Below, one piece after another: positions 1 through 16,153 of a DNA stretch of 64,000 nucleotides. This DNA is from Wuchereria bancrofti (lineage: Eukaryota > Nematoda > Chromadorea > Rhabditida > Onchocercidae). The notes under the pieces are model-generated. The model was not told the origin of the DNA. It made no database searches and saw nothing but the letters and a program-made list of their open reading frames with translations. The translations under genes and the position numbers were made by a program. Position 1 is the first letter of the stretch, and each line of letters begins with the position of its first letter. The DNA is taken from positions 21,158,779 to 21,222,778 of the forward strand of contig SSBO01000012.1 of the NCBI GenBank assembly GCA_005281725.1, in the 5' to 3' direction.

Positions 1-50
1 TAATTGACTAATTGAAATGGTTATTAAATTTCATTTATTTAATAATTTAG

Positions 51-2403
51 GTGAAAATTGTACACTTTCTGGGTCCAGTGAAGCCATGGCAACAATCATC
101 GGATAGTGTCCATTACTCCGAGCATCTTGACTACTGGTGGTCATTGTTTAAAAGTCGACTGACCTCGAATCTCGTCACATTACATGTGAGTTCGTCACCT
201 TCTTCACCATCATCTCAACGTGTCACAGAGATAATCACCGCCATCACCACTACCGCACCATCACTATCCTCAGCCACTATTTTCACAACTACTACTGCTA
301 CTACTACTGCTAATGCTACTGCTGTTTCTTCTGTCACCAACATTCCCTTTACTTCTGGACAGGATACTAGTAAATATGGCCGAAGAAGTATGTCAGCAAT
401 TCTGTCACATAGCGGCGGTGTCAACCCACCTAATCCTCTCTGCATGCCAGTTTTCCGTTGTATACCGCCAGTTTATGGGGCATGGAGACCATTACGCCAT
501 CCACCCACTCATCTCGCCAAGCAGATGACACTTTTCTCACTTGTGAGTGCACTACTACAATTGACTATTGATTTGAAATTTTTATTTTCAACACTTTTAA
601 TCTAACTCTTCAAATTAAACTTTTCTTTTGAGCAACATTTAGGCTTGCAAGATTTTATACCATTAATACCATAATTTTATTTCCTTGGGAGTAATATATT
701 GAATATAAGTAGCGTATCGTCTTAAATTTTCTCTTAAGTTTACAACCATATTTAGTTTATAATTCATTAAAATTAATCTATCAGAGAAATGAAAGTAAAA
801 TTGCTAAGAATATAAGTTATATAATTTTGTATAATAACATAAACTTTTTGATTATTAGACTTAAACTCCTGTAAGATTCAAAATTTTTTAAAAGCAAGTT
901 TAGTTCTTAGTCAATGAAATAATACAAAAGAGCACTTGAAAATCATTACTGTCAAATTAAAATTAATGACTCGTACATGTCTTCTGCTCTTAACAAACTT
1001 TGATGTGTTACAGTATAATTCAATAAACGACTTTTCGCTTAAAATAAAATTCTCGAATTTTCTTTTTTTATTGGAGATTAATTAGATCAACTAACACTGG
1101 CTGATTCCACTATTATTTATAAAACTTGAAACACTTTTTTGCTACCTTTTTTTCTGCGGGATAATTTCGAATTAGTAATACGAAAAAGAATTGCTCTGAA
1201 TTTTTTTTTTTTAATGGTACAAATGGAAATATTAATTAAATGAAAAAATTAAAGAATTAATTAAATTTAAACTTTCTGATACAAGAACAACAAGATATAT
1301 CTCCTAAAATTTCACTTTTTAAAAGGCTTCTGAAATTCTTTCCAAATTTAGAAATAACAGTTTTCATTTTGATTGTGTTTATTACTACTTAATCATTATT
1401 CTAATAATAGTTATCATGAAGAGAGTAATGATCTGATATGAATGTGACATATTCTTAGTTTAGTAATTCTTTATCTCATTTTAATCTTACAATAATTATA
1501 GTAAATTTTTTGGCAGCAAAAATATAAACTAAATTGCATGAAAATTTTGTGAACAATTTCTAATCGTTGACGTCAGTGTTTGTATAATTTATGCATGTTA
1601 TACTTATTTAATCAAATTAACAAAATACATTTACCCATCGATACAGGCAAACTCAAACTTATTATATATGCAAATTTGTATTATGAAAAAAACTTTTTTT
1701 TCTAGTCTTCAAAATTTTAAATTGTTTCAACTTGTTTCATTTCTACTCATATAAATTTGTTTGTTAAAGCAAAATCTTCAAGTTTAGAAATTCAATTTTT
1801 GGTAAGAAAAAATAGCAAGAAGCAATTGTAGATGATAGTTTCTATGAAATTTTAAAGTAATTTAAATCATAATCAAGGATGGTAGTTGAAAGTTAGAATT
1901 GTAAACCACTACTTTGATATTTAATTATCATTTCTGAAAGATATTATAGTTTAGTATGAAGGTGAGAATGGTTTGTAGTGAATGAACTGCAGGTGATAAA
2001 TTATTTGAAAGGTATTATAGGATCATTTGATAAGGGGAGCAATAGGTTATAAAGTGGATAAGGTAAGATTAGTAAGGTAACTTTTTGATGAAATTGAAAT
2101 TTTGTGAAATTTATGGTGTACATGTGATCTAATTTCAGAACAACGTTGACTCAATACAGAATCATAATTGTTTCACAATGCAAATTCAAACGAATTATTT
2201 TTTTTATATTTAAAGTTTTATTAAAATTAAAAAAAAAAAACAAAAAACAATAATAATTTAAGATACCTGGCGTTTCGTTTGATCAGTCATCACCGCCAAC
2301 CGATGAAGAGCGTATGCGTGCTTGGGAAGTGGGTCATCCTGATTACCTTGGAGCTGATGCTTACAATAACATTCAAAAAGCTATCGATCATGCATTAAAA
2401 TAA
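51..2403 (+). CDS. gyg-1: Glycogenin, C-terminal part (partial, 5' end outside window)
   Basis: Glycogenin is the self-glucosylating GT8 protein that primes glycogen; its C-terminal tail binds glycogen synthase. Exons seen: 51-185, 363-542 and 2263-2403 (stop TAA). The first begins after a TTTAG acceptor with KIVHFLGPVKPW, which matches the end of the glycogenin catalytic domain. The last encodes EERMRAWEVGHPDYLGADAY and ends IDHALK, which matches the conserved synthase-binding tail. All junctions are phase 0. The 177-bp stretch 186-362 has GTGAGT and ACAG borders, no in-frame stop and a Ser/Thr-rich translation, so it may be an intron or translated low-complexity sequence (see findings). The catalytic N-terminus with its DxD motif and glucosylated Tyr lies upstream of the window. 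The family assignment is firm; the middle exon structure is less so. Confidence -1.
186..362 (+). other. In-frame, stop-free putative intron in glycogenin
   Basis: The stretch is bounded by GTGAGT and CTGGACAG, is 177 nt (59 codons) long, and starts and ends in phase 0. Its composition is richer in C and A (CACCATCAC, ACTACTACTGCT runs) than the T-rich introns elsewhere in the window. If retained it adds about 59 residues rich in Ser, Thr and Ala. I cannot decide from sequence alone whether it is spliced. Confidence -1.
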
Positions 2404-4577
2404 AATGAATTTGCGAGAAAAGGAAAAACAAAATTTTGATAATACATTTTTTTGTGGTCAAATTTCAGCAATTTCCAAAAATTCGAGAACTTTCAATTCT
2501 ACATCCCATTTAAAGTGTAATTTTTTTCTCTCTCTCTTTCTCTTTCTCTTTTTTTTTTTAAAAATTTTCTAAAAATAAATTATAAATTTGTTGAATATTG
2601 AAACATAGATTTGATTTCATAATGAGAATTTAGAATGTAATTGTATTTATGGGATGAAAAATTGACAATTTCTCCTAGAAATAATAATTTGAATTTCTTC
2701 AAATTTATACAATTAATTTTCAGAAAGAAAAAAAAAAACCACAAAACTCTTTTTTTTCTTTTTTTTTTTAGAAATGATAGTCGCTTTTGTATTTGCGTTG
2801 AATGATTTTTTTTTATTTGAAGTAAAGATGTTTATCATTGTTCATTTACTTTTCAGGTCATCAGATTTAAACAAAATATTTTGCTATCTTTTGTTCTCAC
2901 TTTTGGTGCTAAGTTCTATGACCTGTAATCTTTCCATCAATGAAACTTTATATAATTTAACTGCATCGTATCATACAATCAAAATTTATTTGCCTTTTAA
3001 ATGTGTCCAAAAAAAAAAAAGAAAAACGTTGAAATTTTTCTCTGTCCTTATTATCACATTTTTTCGATTGTTATTTTTGTATTTTATATCTTTTCATCAC
3101 ATTACAAAATCCACAAATTATGAAGCCATAAGGCTATAAAGCCATAAGGCCATAAGTTTAAGTAAAAGTAGTAGGTAATGTGCCATAAGTACACTGCACT
3201 TTTCTGCGCAAATGTTCTTGCATGCAAAATTTAATAAACACATATATACGTCATTGCCTGATAATTGAGCAATTAATGAGTGTCAACAATTTTATCAAAC
3301 AAGTTTTTAACACAATAAAAATGACAGGTAATACTGTCACTGCTGTTTTTTTCTTTTTTCTCAATCAAATTGCAATTATTGCAGGTTATTATGAATGTGA
3401 AGCAGTAATGCTGCATGCATTTAATGCATGCATTATACATTTTTTTTGCATAACATAAATTTAGCATTTAGTTAATTTCACGCAATTTTCTTCTCTTCAT
3501 TTTAATTATTTTGTTGAATAGACGATATTACTAATTTCAGATGTAATTTTTCAAAAATAGTTACTAATAATCTTACAATAATTGCTTCAGTAAGAATAAG
3601 TATAAATAATTAAAGAATTAAAATTGAAATAAATTCATATTATCTAATCTCTTACAAATTTACAAATTAATTGTAATTAGTTGTAAATTAGAATAACAAA
3701 AAAAAAATTTGTTTGTTTATTCATAAATGAAACTTTATGAAATGGAACAACAACAACAACAACATCTTTTTCTTCTCTTATTTTGCTCCTTTGATCTTGA
3801 ACCTATTGATATATTCATTTCAATTATTTGTTCAGTTATTGATGTGATCTTTATTGATTGCATCTTAATTTCTATACAATTAGAGAAATGAAATTGAATA
3901 GTTATTCCTATAAACTTATATGTAAATTCAAATTAGATGCTATTAATTTTTATCTCAATTATGAGAAATAAAAGAAATTAAACAAAATATCTCAAAGTTT
4001 AGAAAAAAATTTTTTTTAATTTCTTGACTTTTTTTTGCATAAAATGTAGAAATAGTTACTAATAATCTTACAATAATTGCTTCAGTAAGAATAAGTATAA
4101 ATAATTAATTAAAGAATCAAAATTAATTGAAATAAATTCATATTATCTAATCTTTCTAACAAATATGAGATTAAAAATGAAAAAAAAAAAAAAAATCAAA
4201 GGAAAATAGGTTTGCCACCTATATCCATCTAATTAATGTCATTCACACTACATGACATTTTTTTTTTTTTTTTTTGAAACAAAAATAGTCACTTATAATC
4301 ATTTGTAATCACAACTCAAAAACTGTTTCAGTAACAATTAAAAAGCTTAAAAATTCAAAAAAAAAAAAAAAAAACTGAAAAATAATTAGAAAGCATAGAA
4401 AAATTTAAAAGATAATAAAAATAAAATAGAAAGAAATCAATGCAATAAAAATAGGAATTGTAAATTTTGCTGAAATGATAGTTATAAATATTATCATTTA
4501 GTCTCTGTCATGATAGTCTAACAACTGATAAGTTTAACACCTGTTGAGATTACTAGTGGCGCTATGATGAAATTATC
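2404..4577. other. Intergenic, convergent 3' ends of glycogenin and a minus-strand gene
   Basis: No convincing gene is seen. It holds poly-A/poly-T runs, a CTCTCTTTCTC tract near 2530, a 21-bp palindrome (3412-3432) and an imperfect direct repeat (3556-3656 and 4051-4161). A 121-codon open frame at 2774-3139 is AT-driven, lacks splice or family signals, and was not called. Confidence -1.
3556..4161. repeat. Pair of about 100-bp direct repeats, 495 bp apart
   Basis: The segment from AATAGTTACTAATAATC to the ATTATCTAATCT run occurs at about 3556-3656 and again at about 4051-4161. The copies are nearly identical apart from two short AATT-type insertions in the second. Nothing coding is seen in either copy. 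They could be a small non-autonomous element or a local duplication; no terminal inverted repeats are evident. Confidence -1.
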
Positions 4578-5942
4578 TTAAACAATTGTCCAATTAATCC
4601 TACGTTTTGACGTAATCTTACGTTTTGATGCTGTGATATTTGTTGGTTTTCTTCCAGCTAATTGATCTGAAAACTTTGTAATCAACATTAAATGTTAAAA
4701 TGGTGCAGTAAGGAATGAAAAAAAAAATTTGAAGTAAATGAATAAGTAAGTATTTCGATTTCATGCAAAATGATTTCATAATTTTAAAATTGAGGAATTC
4801 CCATTAACCTGAACATCTTTTGTTTACCTCCGCTGCGGGCAACATAATTGCTATTTCTGTTTTTTCGTGCCGTTGTTGTTGTGGCTTCCCTTCCTTTTGC
4901 ATGACATTGATATCTTTTTTCTGGCTAATTTCTCTCTAAAAATTAATTTAATTTCTTGTAGAAATGAAAATTAAAAAAAAAAAAAACAGATGTGGCAAGA
5001 AAATGAATCGCTTTATTACTTTTTAATTTAAATATCTCTTTTATTAATTTAAATATCCGCAAAATGATAAAAGTATAACACAATTTACTAAGTTAAAAGT
5101 TATTTGTTGTATAAATAAGTGTAAGTATTTTTCTATAGATTAGAAATATCAAAAGTTTAGGGGAAATTCTCGGGAAGCAATAATAGTATTGCAAACACTT
5201 ACCTTACTGCCACTGAACGATTTACTTCTAAAAAAAGTTTGCTTTCAAATTATTTAATTGTTAATATACTTCAAATTATAAAAAAAAAAGTAATTGATTA
5301 AAATTAATTTCAAATTGATAATGAATAGAAATAGTTATACTCTGAAATAACGATATCATCATATCCTTTATTTTTTGTGACATTTAGTGCTTTTGTTGCA
5401 GCTTCAACTCGAGCTATTGCTTCGATATCCATATTTACCATTTGTTTATTTCTGAAAGTTGTAAATTTTATCAAAGAAAAAAAGTTTGGTAAAACTTTAA
5501 AAGTGCAAAAATTAAGTTTGCAAATTCTTTTTTAATTAGAAAATCTATTATTTCACACATACGCTTATAGATGCTAAATTTTTGTAACTATAATTTAGGT
5601 AGAGTATTGCAATTCTCAAGATTAAGAAATCAAATCTTTAATTTTTTTTTCTAGATTAAAAGTCACTCCTACAAATTTAGTTAAATAATTGATTTTCTAA
5701 AAAAGAAAAGTTTAAAAAATAAAAAAGAAATTTATTTCTTTATCTTAAAATCTGTTGTTTTGTAATACTTTCTTGCAATGTGAATGCTGTTTTGTAATTC
5801 TAAATGTTATCGAGAGAAAATTTATGATATCAATACTAGAAATAAGAATTTTAACATGATCAATTATTTTAAATATTTTAATTTGCATTAAAAAGTTGAT
5901 ACCAACTACCAACCCCGCTCTTGCGGCATTCATTGATGTCAT
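4578..5942 (-). CDS. Small basic protein, uncharacterised (about 116 aa, five exons)
   Basis: Read on the minus strand, exons 5942-5914, 5451-5341, 5227-5203, 4924-4828 and 4666-4578 join in consistent phase to 351 nt ending in TAA. Three donors are good matches (GTATAA, GTAAGT, GTAAAC) and all acceptors are T-rich. The protein contains MVNMDIEAIARVEAATKALN, then SKSFSGSKPEKRYQCHAKG, a Thr-rich stretch, and a very basic tail (ASKRKITSKRRINWTIV). Exon 3 is only 25 nt. The first exon is least certain because its donor (GTTGGT) is weak; translation could instead start at the Met codon 5441-5439 in exon 2. There is no signal peptide or membrane segment. The basic tail could bind nucleic acid or localise to the nucleus, but that is a guess. 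I recognise no family. Confidence -1.
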
Positions 5943-7082
5943 TATTTAGGCTAAAATGACCAAACTTGTAATAAAGCGCCTAACGTTCACACTGACAGTA
6001 TTAAATAATGATTATTTTTTGAATATTTGATGAATTTTTATCTAAATGCAACGTGATTTACATTTATTTATTTATTTATTAATGCGCCAAATGCTAATTT
6101 TTATTAAAATTTATTACTATTTAAATTATTATTCAATGATTTTAGATAGATTAATGCCAATGAATCTTTTAGTTAAAAGTAAACTATTTGCATTAAAATA
6201 TTTAACTTAATATTGGAAGTACTGAAAGTTTTTTATTTTTTCTTTCATATTACTAATATTATTATCTTTCTTTATCAGTGCTATTGATATGAGACTTTTC
6301 GTTCATTCTTATATGTAAAAATGAATTTTAGAAGTGCAATTAAATAATCTGCCAAATATTTTTAATTTCTTAAAAAACCTTAAAAGTTCAAAGTGTACTG
6401 TTGCTGAAATATATAACTCATACTACTAATTAACCAATAAGAATAGAATAAAATTAATTGATAGAAAGTTATTTCCTCTTTTCATAACTGACAAATATTC
6501 AAAAAATAAATTACATATATTGATCGGTAGAAGTTGTAATCTTTCACTTTCATATTTTAAATTGATAATTTCTGTAATACATCCATCAAAATAGCCGTTG
6601 TTAACATTTTGATCAACAAAGAAACTAGTCATTTTATCATAAAAAAAGGTAATCGTTTTTTTACATTAATATGCAATTTTTATCTTTTTATCTCTTCCTC
6701 TGATAATTTTAAATGAGTGAAATATTTACTATTCATCTTCTTTTGCAATAATTCTTGCTTTAATATTTGTTTCAATCATTTATCTCTTTTAATTATTTCA
6801 TTTTTATATTTTTAAATATGACATTTATAATTCGATTAAAGTCATCGATTGATTAAGCATAGCATAAATTAGTTCTTCTCTCTTTGTAAAACTTTTCTGA
6901 AATTCTTTGAAATGTTGTAGACTGTTTTTTTTTTCCTAAGCTAACTGTTTTGAATAGTTTTACAAATGATTTGAATAAAAATGAAATGATTTAAATCAAA
7001 TAAAAACGAAACATTAATGTATAATAGTTTTATAGCAATGCCAATGCAATGAATATTGTCCTCTAGCAGAGAAGATCAAAGC

Positions 7083-7114
<32 letters not shown>

Positions 7115-7183
7115 AAATATTTCTTCAATGTTTTAAATTTTCTGAGCCAAATCGATTAAATTTTGCAGAATTTTATTTTATAG
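5943..7183. other. Intergenic or unresolved, with one weak minus-strand ORF
   Basis: Mostly AT-rich sequence. A 68-codon minus-strand frame (6632-6426, beginning MTSFFVDQNVNNGYFDGC) has a protein-like amino-acid mix up to about residue 48. It could be a first exon, but I find no downstream exon to join it to. A GA microsatellite lies at about 7082-7114. Confidence -1.
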
Positions 7184-7261
7184 GTCGCTTGTACAATCAG
7201 TCCACTGACCAACGATTTTCTTGTGGACACAGAGGAAGAAACCTTTATAAATATGAAATGA
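7184..7261 (+). CDS. Orphan terminal-exon-like ORF
   Basis: A strong acceptor (TTTTATTTTATAG) is followed by 25 phase-0 codons beginning VACTISPLTNDFLVD and ending INMK, then TGA. The amino-acid mix is protein-like and the local GC is higher than the flanks. No matching upstream exon with a phase-0 donor was found, so it may be the last exon of an unresolved plus-strand gene. The opposite strand is also open with usable splice signals, so even the strand is uncertain. Confidence -1.
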   Translation, partial: VACTISPLTNDFLVDTEEETFINMK

Positions 7262-7925
7262 GATTTAATGATAATAACTATCATTCCAATCATTTTATCA
7301 CCATCTAATCAAATTTTCATTGACTCTTTAAATTAAATAAAACAGAATGAATGGAAGAATAAAGAATTAGACGAAATGAAAAATGTTTGCTTCTTCAATT
7401 ATATTATATAAACAAGAATATGATAATTATTTGCAATGAAAATTGCGCAGGACAATAGCGCCTATGATATTTATTTCATTAATTTTTATGCAAATTACAT
7501 TTTCCATTTTTGAAATAGACAATAATGCAAAATTTCTTATCATTCTACAAAAATTCAGTAATGTCATATTCTTGCGTTGTTATACGTAAGCAAAAAATTT
7601 GTTCATTTATCAATATTAAAAGAGTGCCATTTATCAAAATTAAAACACAAAATTAAAACAGATACAATCATTGGCACATTTTGATTTTTAATGATAAGAG
7701 ACGCAACAATTTATTCATAGTAAACAAAAAATGAAGCAAAAAAGTCATTGGCTATTCTTTTTTTTTTTTTTTTAATATTTATTAACCATTGCGAAACATA
7801 GTCCAAATGCGCCTGACACTCTTTCCCTCTTCTTTTAAGATCTATTTATAAAGGTATTATTGAATTGAGTAATGAAGATATTAGATGAATAATTTGTGAA
7901 AAATAATAAATGTTTATTTGCAGAA

Positions 7926-8178
7926 ATGGGCGGTATATTCTCTTTCACATCAATAGAAGAAATTTTGTCACCTTTTCATTCTAATCAATATATTAGTCAT
8001 CTTCTGTGAACTCATTACATTTCTGAAACAGGCTATTCCGGTTATGAATTAATTTCTAAAGAATTTTTTTTTTTTTTCATATTTAACTCTAAATTTTCAC
8101 TTCAAACTATTTATTTCTTTCATCAGCTGATTTAGTGAAGAAATAACAGTGGAAGAAAAACAGACGACAACTGAGTGA
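7926..8178 (+). CDS. Candidate small two-exon ORF (40 aa) just upstream of the next gene
   Basis: An ATG directly after TTTATTTGCAG begins MGGIFSFTSIEEILSPFHSN. The exon can be read to TGA at 8007-8009, or spliced at 8005|GTGAAC to 8136 in phase, continuing EEITVEEKQTTTE to TGA at 8176-8178. The MGG start would suit N-myristoylation. It may be a real small protein, an upstream ORF in the leader of the following membrane-protein gene, or chance. The coincidence of acceptor, Met and in-phase junction is the only support. Confidence -1.
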
Positions 8179-8280
8179 GTGACAAACACTGTTGTTCCTT
8201 TCTACGACCGGTCCAATTCCGAGGGAACGGTACATGTTTGTATAACCTCAAATACGGGCGGCGCCTATTTCCGATTTCCG

Positions 8281-11051
8281 ATGCTACCGCATCAACAGCA
8301 ACATTTTAAACTCTACAATTCATTGATAAGTGGACAGTTGCTACCGATCATGGAATTGCAGCGCAGTTTGTTACTTATTGATGCTGCTGTATCGCTCTTT
8401 ATTGGTTCTCTATTATTTTTTACACCTTCTCTTATCGCTTATTTTATTTTTGTGAGTTTTTTTTTCTTCCCTTCTAATTAATCATGAATAAATTTTCCGT
8501 AATTTCAACCTCAATTTATTGTTCTAAATTTTAGGAATAATAGATATTACTCATTTCCTACGAGAGTAAAAACACGTCATACGTATAATATTGACGTCAT
8601 GTGTATAATATTGACATTCTTTCTGTTGAATTTCTTCTTATTTGATTAATAACTGAAAACTGTAACTTTTCAAAACATTAAATAGATGTCAAGATATAAC
8701 TTACTTTAATAGTAGAAATTATGTTAATGATCTATGAATTTTATTATAAAAAAAATATTTTTGTAAATTTAATGATTTAAAATTTTAGATTGATGATTCG
8801 ATGAATCTTTTGCCTTTATCCCTTCAAAACTAATCAAACTTAGAAATTCTAATGATTTGTGATTTTTGATTCTCAAAAATTATCCTATGTTACAGTCATT
8901 TCAGTCAACTAACTATTTAGTTTAAATGTTCATCTTAAAGTTTTAAAAAATGTGTGAATTCTGCCAATCTTCTCTTCCGAATTACTCTGATTATTTATGC
9001 ATTAGGATTGAAGATTTTTTTTTAGTTTAAAAATTATTAATTTAAATTATTTAAAAAGTTTCAGGTACAAGAAACAGATGGCGTCCATTGGCATTTGCTT
9101 AGATGTATCGGTTGTCAACATATTGGCGCTGGTTTCCTAATATACCGTTTGAAAAATTCTTCAGTAGAAGTACTATCCGCTTGTCATCTCGTTCGAATTT
9201 TGGTACCATTTTAATTTATTCACTAATAATTCATCCTCTATTGAAATCTATTAGAATATTTTGCAAAAAAAAAAAAAAATTAATGCAAGCTACTGAGATG
9301 TGATGAACAATTTCCTCGAGAAATTTTCTCGAGGACAATTTTTTTACAGTAGAAATTTTTTACGCATGATTTTCCACAAATGGAATTAATTCATTTAAAA
9401 AATTTGTAATACATACAATTTTTATATTAAATCTCTTGAATAGAAAAGAAAAATTTTCACTTCTTATATTAGATTTTATTTTTGAAAAAATATGTGTGCA
9501 TTAAATTTTGTAGCAAACAAATAAACAAAGTGTTAAAATTATTTTTAGGAATTAATATCAGCGCTTCTAGTCCTAGTACATTGTTCAGCAGAAACACCAA
9601 ATTTAATTCATCCTAATGTAAGTGATTTAAATTTTTATTAAATTTAATAATGAGAAGATGGAATTTCAGAGAAAAAATACATTCGAAAATTAAAGTATTA
9701 TTTAAAATGATATTCAATGGATTTGAAATCTCTGTGTGTTTTTTTTTTTAACTTTACTGTGTCTTTTGTCTCTTCATTTAGATTCTTCAAATTTATGACA
9801 AAAATTTTTAAATTTGCATATTTTTTTTTTTTTTTTATTTCGTATAATTTCTTATTTTGCAGTATCTGAAAATCGCCAAATATTGGTGCTACAGTTGGTT
9901 AGCAATGAATTTCTGTCTGCAAACAGCTCATCGATGGTCATTGGGTGAAACGGCCATCACAAATGTTATGGAAAATATTCTTTTCCAGATGGATAGTCTT
10001 GTATCCGTAATTATTGGTGTTGCATGGCTTGCATTTCCGGAATGGTTATTACACCGTCAGGTATCAGTTTTATTTTCAAACTAAATCACGTAGCAATCTT
10101 TCTGCCAAATTTTCCAAATGAAAGATTTATTTCATATTTGATTGCATTTTATCAATTCTAATTAGATATTTTTTTTCTGCATTAATACTTTTCTTTTGCT
10201 AAGATTATTCAAACTTTTAAAATATTTTATTTTCTAGTTAGCATAAATTAGTATTCACAAAAGATTGATTAATTTATTATTATAAATGTTATTTGAAGAC
10301 CTGTTCCAGTTACTCTTTAATTAATCTAATTTTTTAAATTTGACTTAAATTGAATTTTAGTAAAAAACAAAATCTTTAAACAATGTTATCAGGTTCGTAT
10401 ACATTTGGGTGAATCGCATGAATTGTGTGCTCGACTTATGGGCACTGACTTTTTGACTTCTTATGTGATCAGTAGCCATGCTTTACATTGGAAAAAGCCA
10501 ACCGATCGTTTAATTGCTATCGATTGTCGATCTTTGGTATGCTTTCAAAATTATATTATTCATTATTCAATTACTATTTTTATATTAATTAATGGTTATC
10601 TGTTAAGTTACACTTATTATTATTATTTTTTTGTTAAGTTACACTTATTATTATTTTTTATTTTTTTTTTTTTATTTTTAAAGTATTGCAAAGAAACGAA
10701 TTATTAATTTGGCCAAAAAGTTTCAAAAATTTCTCAATATTTTATTGATAATTTAAAAGAAATAATAGGCCTAGGGCTTAAAAGAAATAAATATTTGTGT
10801 AAATCATTTATTCTTTAATTTTTTAGTATATTTAACTATTTATGACTTTTTTTTTTTTTTTTTAATTACAGATTTGTACATTAACTTTGGCTGCACAAGT
10901 ATGGTCTCAGCATGCTTATTCAGAACATTGGAATGTAAGTCATTGGATTGGTATATCGTTGATCTCATCTTGGACACTTACCGCCCTGTTACTACGATAT
11001 CATTCAACTGCGCAAATAAAACGAACAGAAGAAAAAACGAAACAACATTGA
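8281..11051 (+). CDS. Multi-pass membrane protein, uncharacterised (299 aa)
   Basis: Six exons: 8281-8451, 9065-9202, 9549-9617, 9863-10060, 10393-10536 and 10872-11051 (TGA). All junctions are phase 0. The start was chosen as the first in-frame Met after the upstream TGA at 8176-8178; a later Met at 8350 (MELQRSLLLIDAAVSLF) is an alternative. Hydrophobic segments include one in exon 1 (residues about 31-57), FLIYRLKNSS/ELISALLVLVH, VSVIIGVAWLAF and WIGISLISSWTLTALLL, giving roughly five or six spans. The C-terminus is short and charged (IKRTEEKTKQH), probably cytosolic. A His in exon 2 (DGVHWHLLRCIGCQHIG) and the Cys residues are notable but unassigned. I do not recognise the family. The kinase gene begins 435 bp downstream on the same strand, which is compatible with, but not proof of, an operon. 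Confidence -1.
9313..9335. repeat. 23-bp perfect palindrome in intron 2 of the membrane-protein gene
   Basis: Two 11-nt arms (TCCTCGAGAAA and its complement) flank a single central base. It is GC-richer than the surrounding intron. It could be a dimeric factor site or a short stem; no further evidence. Confidence -1.
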
Positions 11052-11486
11052 TCTATTGATTGATAATCTAAATTAAAGGTGGTACAATTTAGATCAAATG
11101 ACTGATATTATCATTCATACAATAATAACTCTGCTCAGATTATCCACCAGAAACAGTGAAATTTTCATAGCACTAAATAGCACCCCATAATTTTTTTTTT
11201 GAAAATTTTACATTTTTTTTTTTTGAGTTAATTTTTATTTTTAATGTCAATTCAAAATTAGAGAAGAATTTTTAAATTTAATATTTTACTTTTACTGTTA
11301 CTACAGCAATTCTTGTGCAAATTATTCACTGTTTCATAATTTAATGAAAAGTTGCCAATTAGAAATGCAACTTTTTTTGCTTTCATCATATGAAGCATGC
11401 AAATTTCTATTGTCTAATATAAAATATTACTTTCAGAGGAAAGTTTTATTGTTTACAAATTTTCGTGCTTTAGTGGTTGGCGGTGA

Positions 11487-15790
<4,304 letters not shown>

Positions 15791-16114
15791 TTTTTGTATT
15801 ATTCTATTTTATAAGTATTTATTTGAAAATTTTTTCAAATTTTAATTTTTCATTCAAAATTTTTAATGTTTTTTTTCTTTCTTGAAAGTTTTTTTTTCTT
15901 TTTTTAATACAAATTCAAAAAAAAAAAAAGATATCGCTGTAATTTTATACATTAATTATATATAAAAATAAAATATATAAACTGTTTATAAGTTGTAAAT
16001 TTGAATAATGCTATTAATTTACTATAACTAATTTAGATGACTTATGATGATATTAACTTAAGATTTGCTGAATACCACAAAATATATAAACAAAAATAAA
16101 CATACACATACATA

Positions 16115-16153
<39 letters not shown>

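Noticed and set aside
2774..3139. 121-codon ORF
   Set aside because: Phe/Leu/Ile-rich translation of AT-rich 3' flank; no family signal and no splice context.
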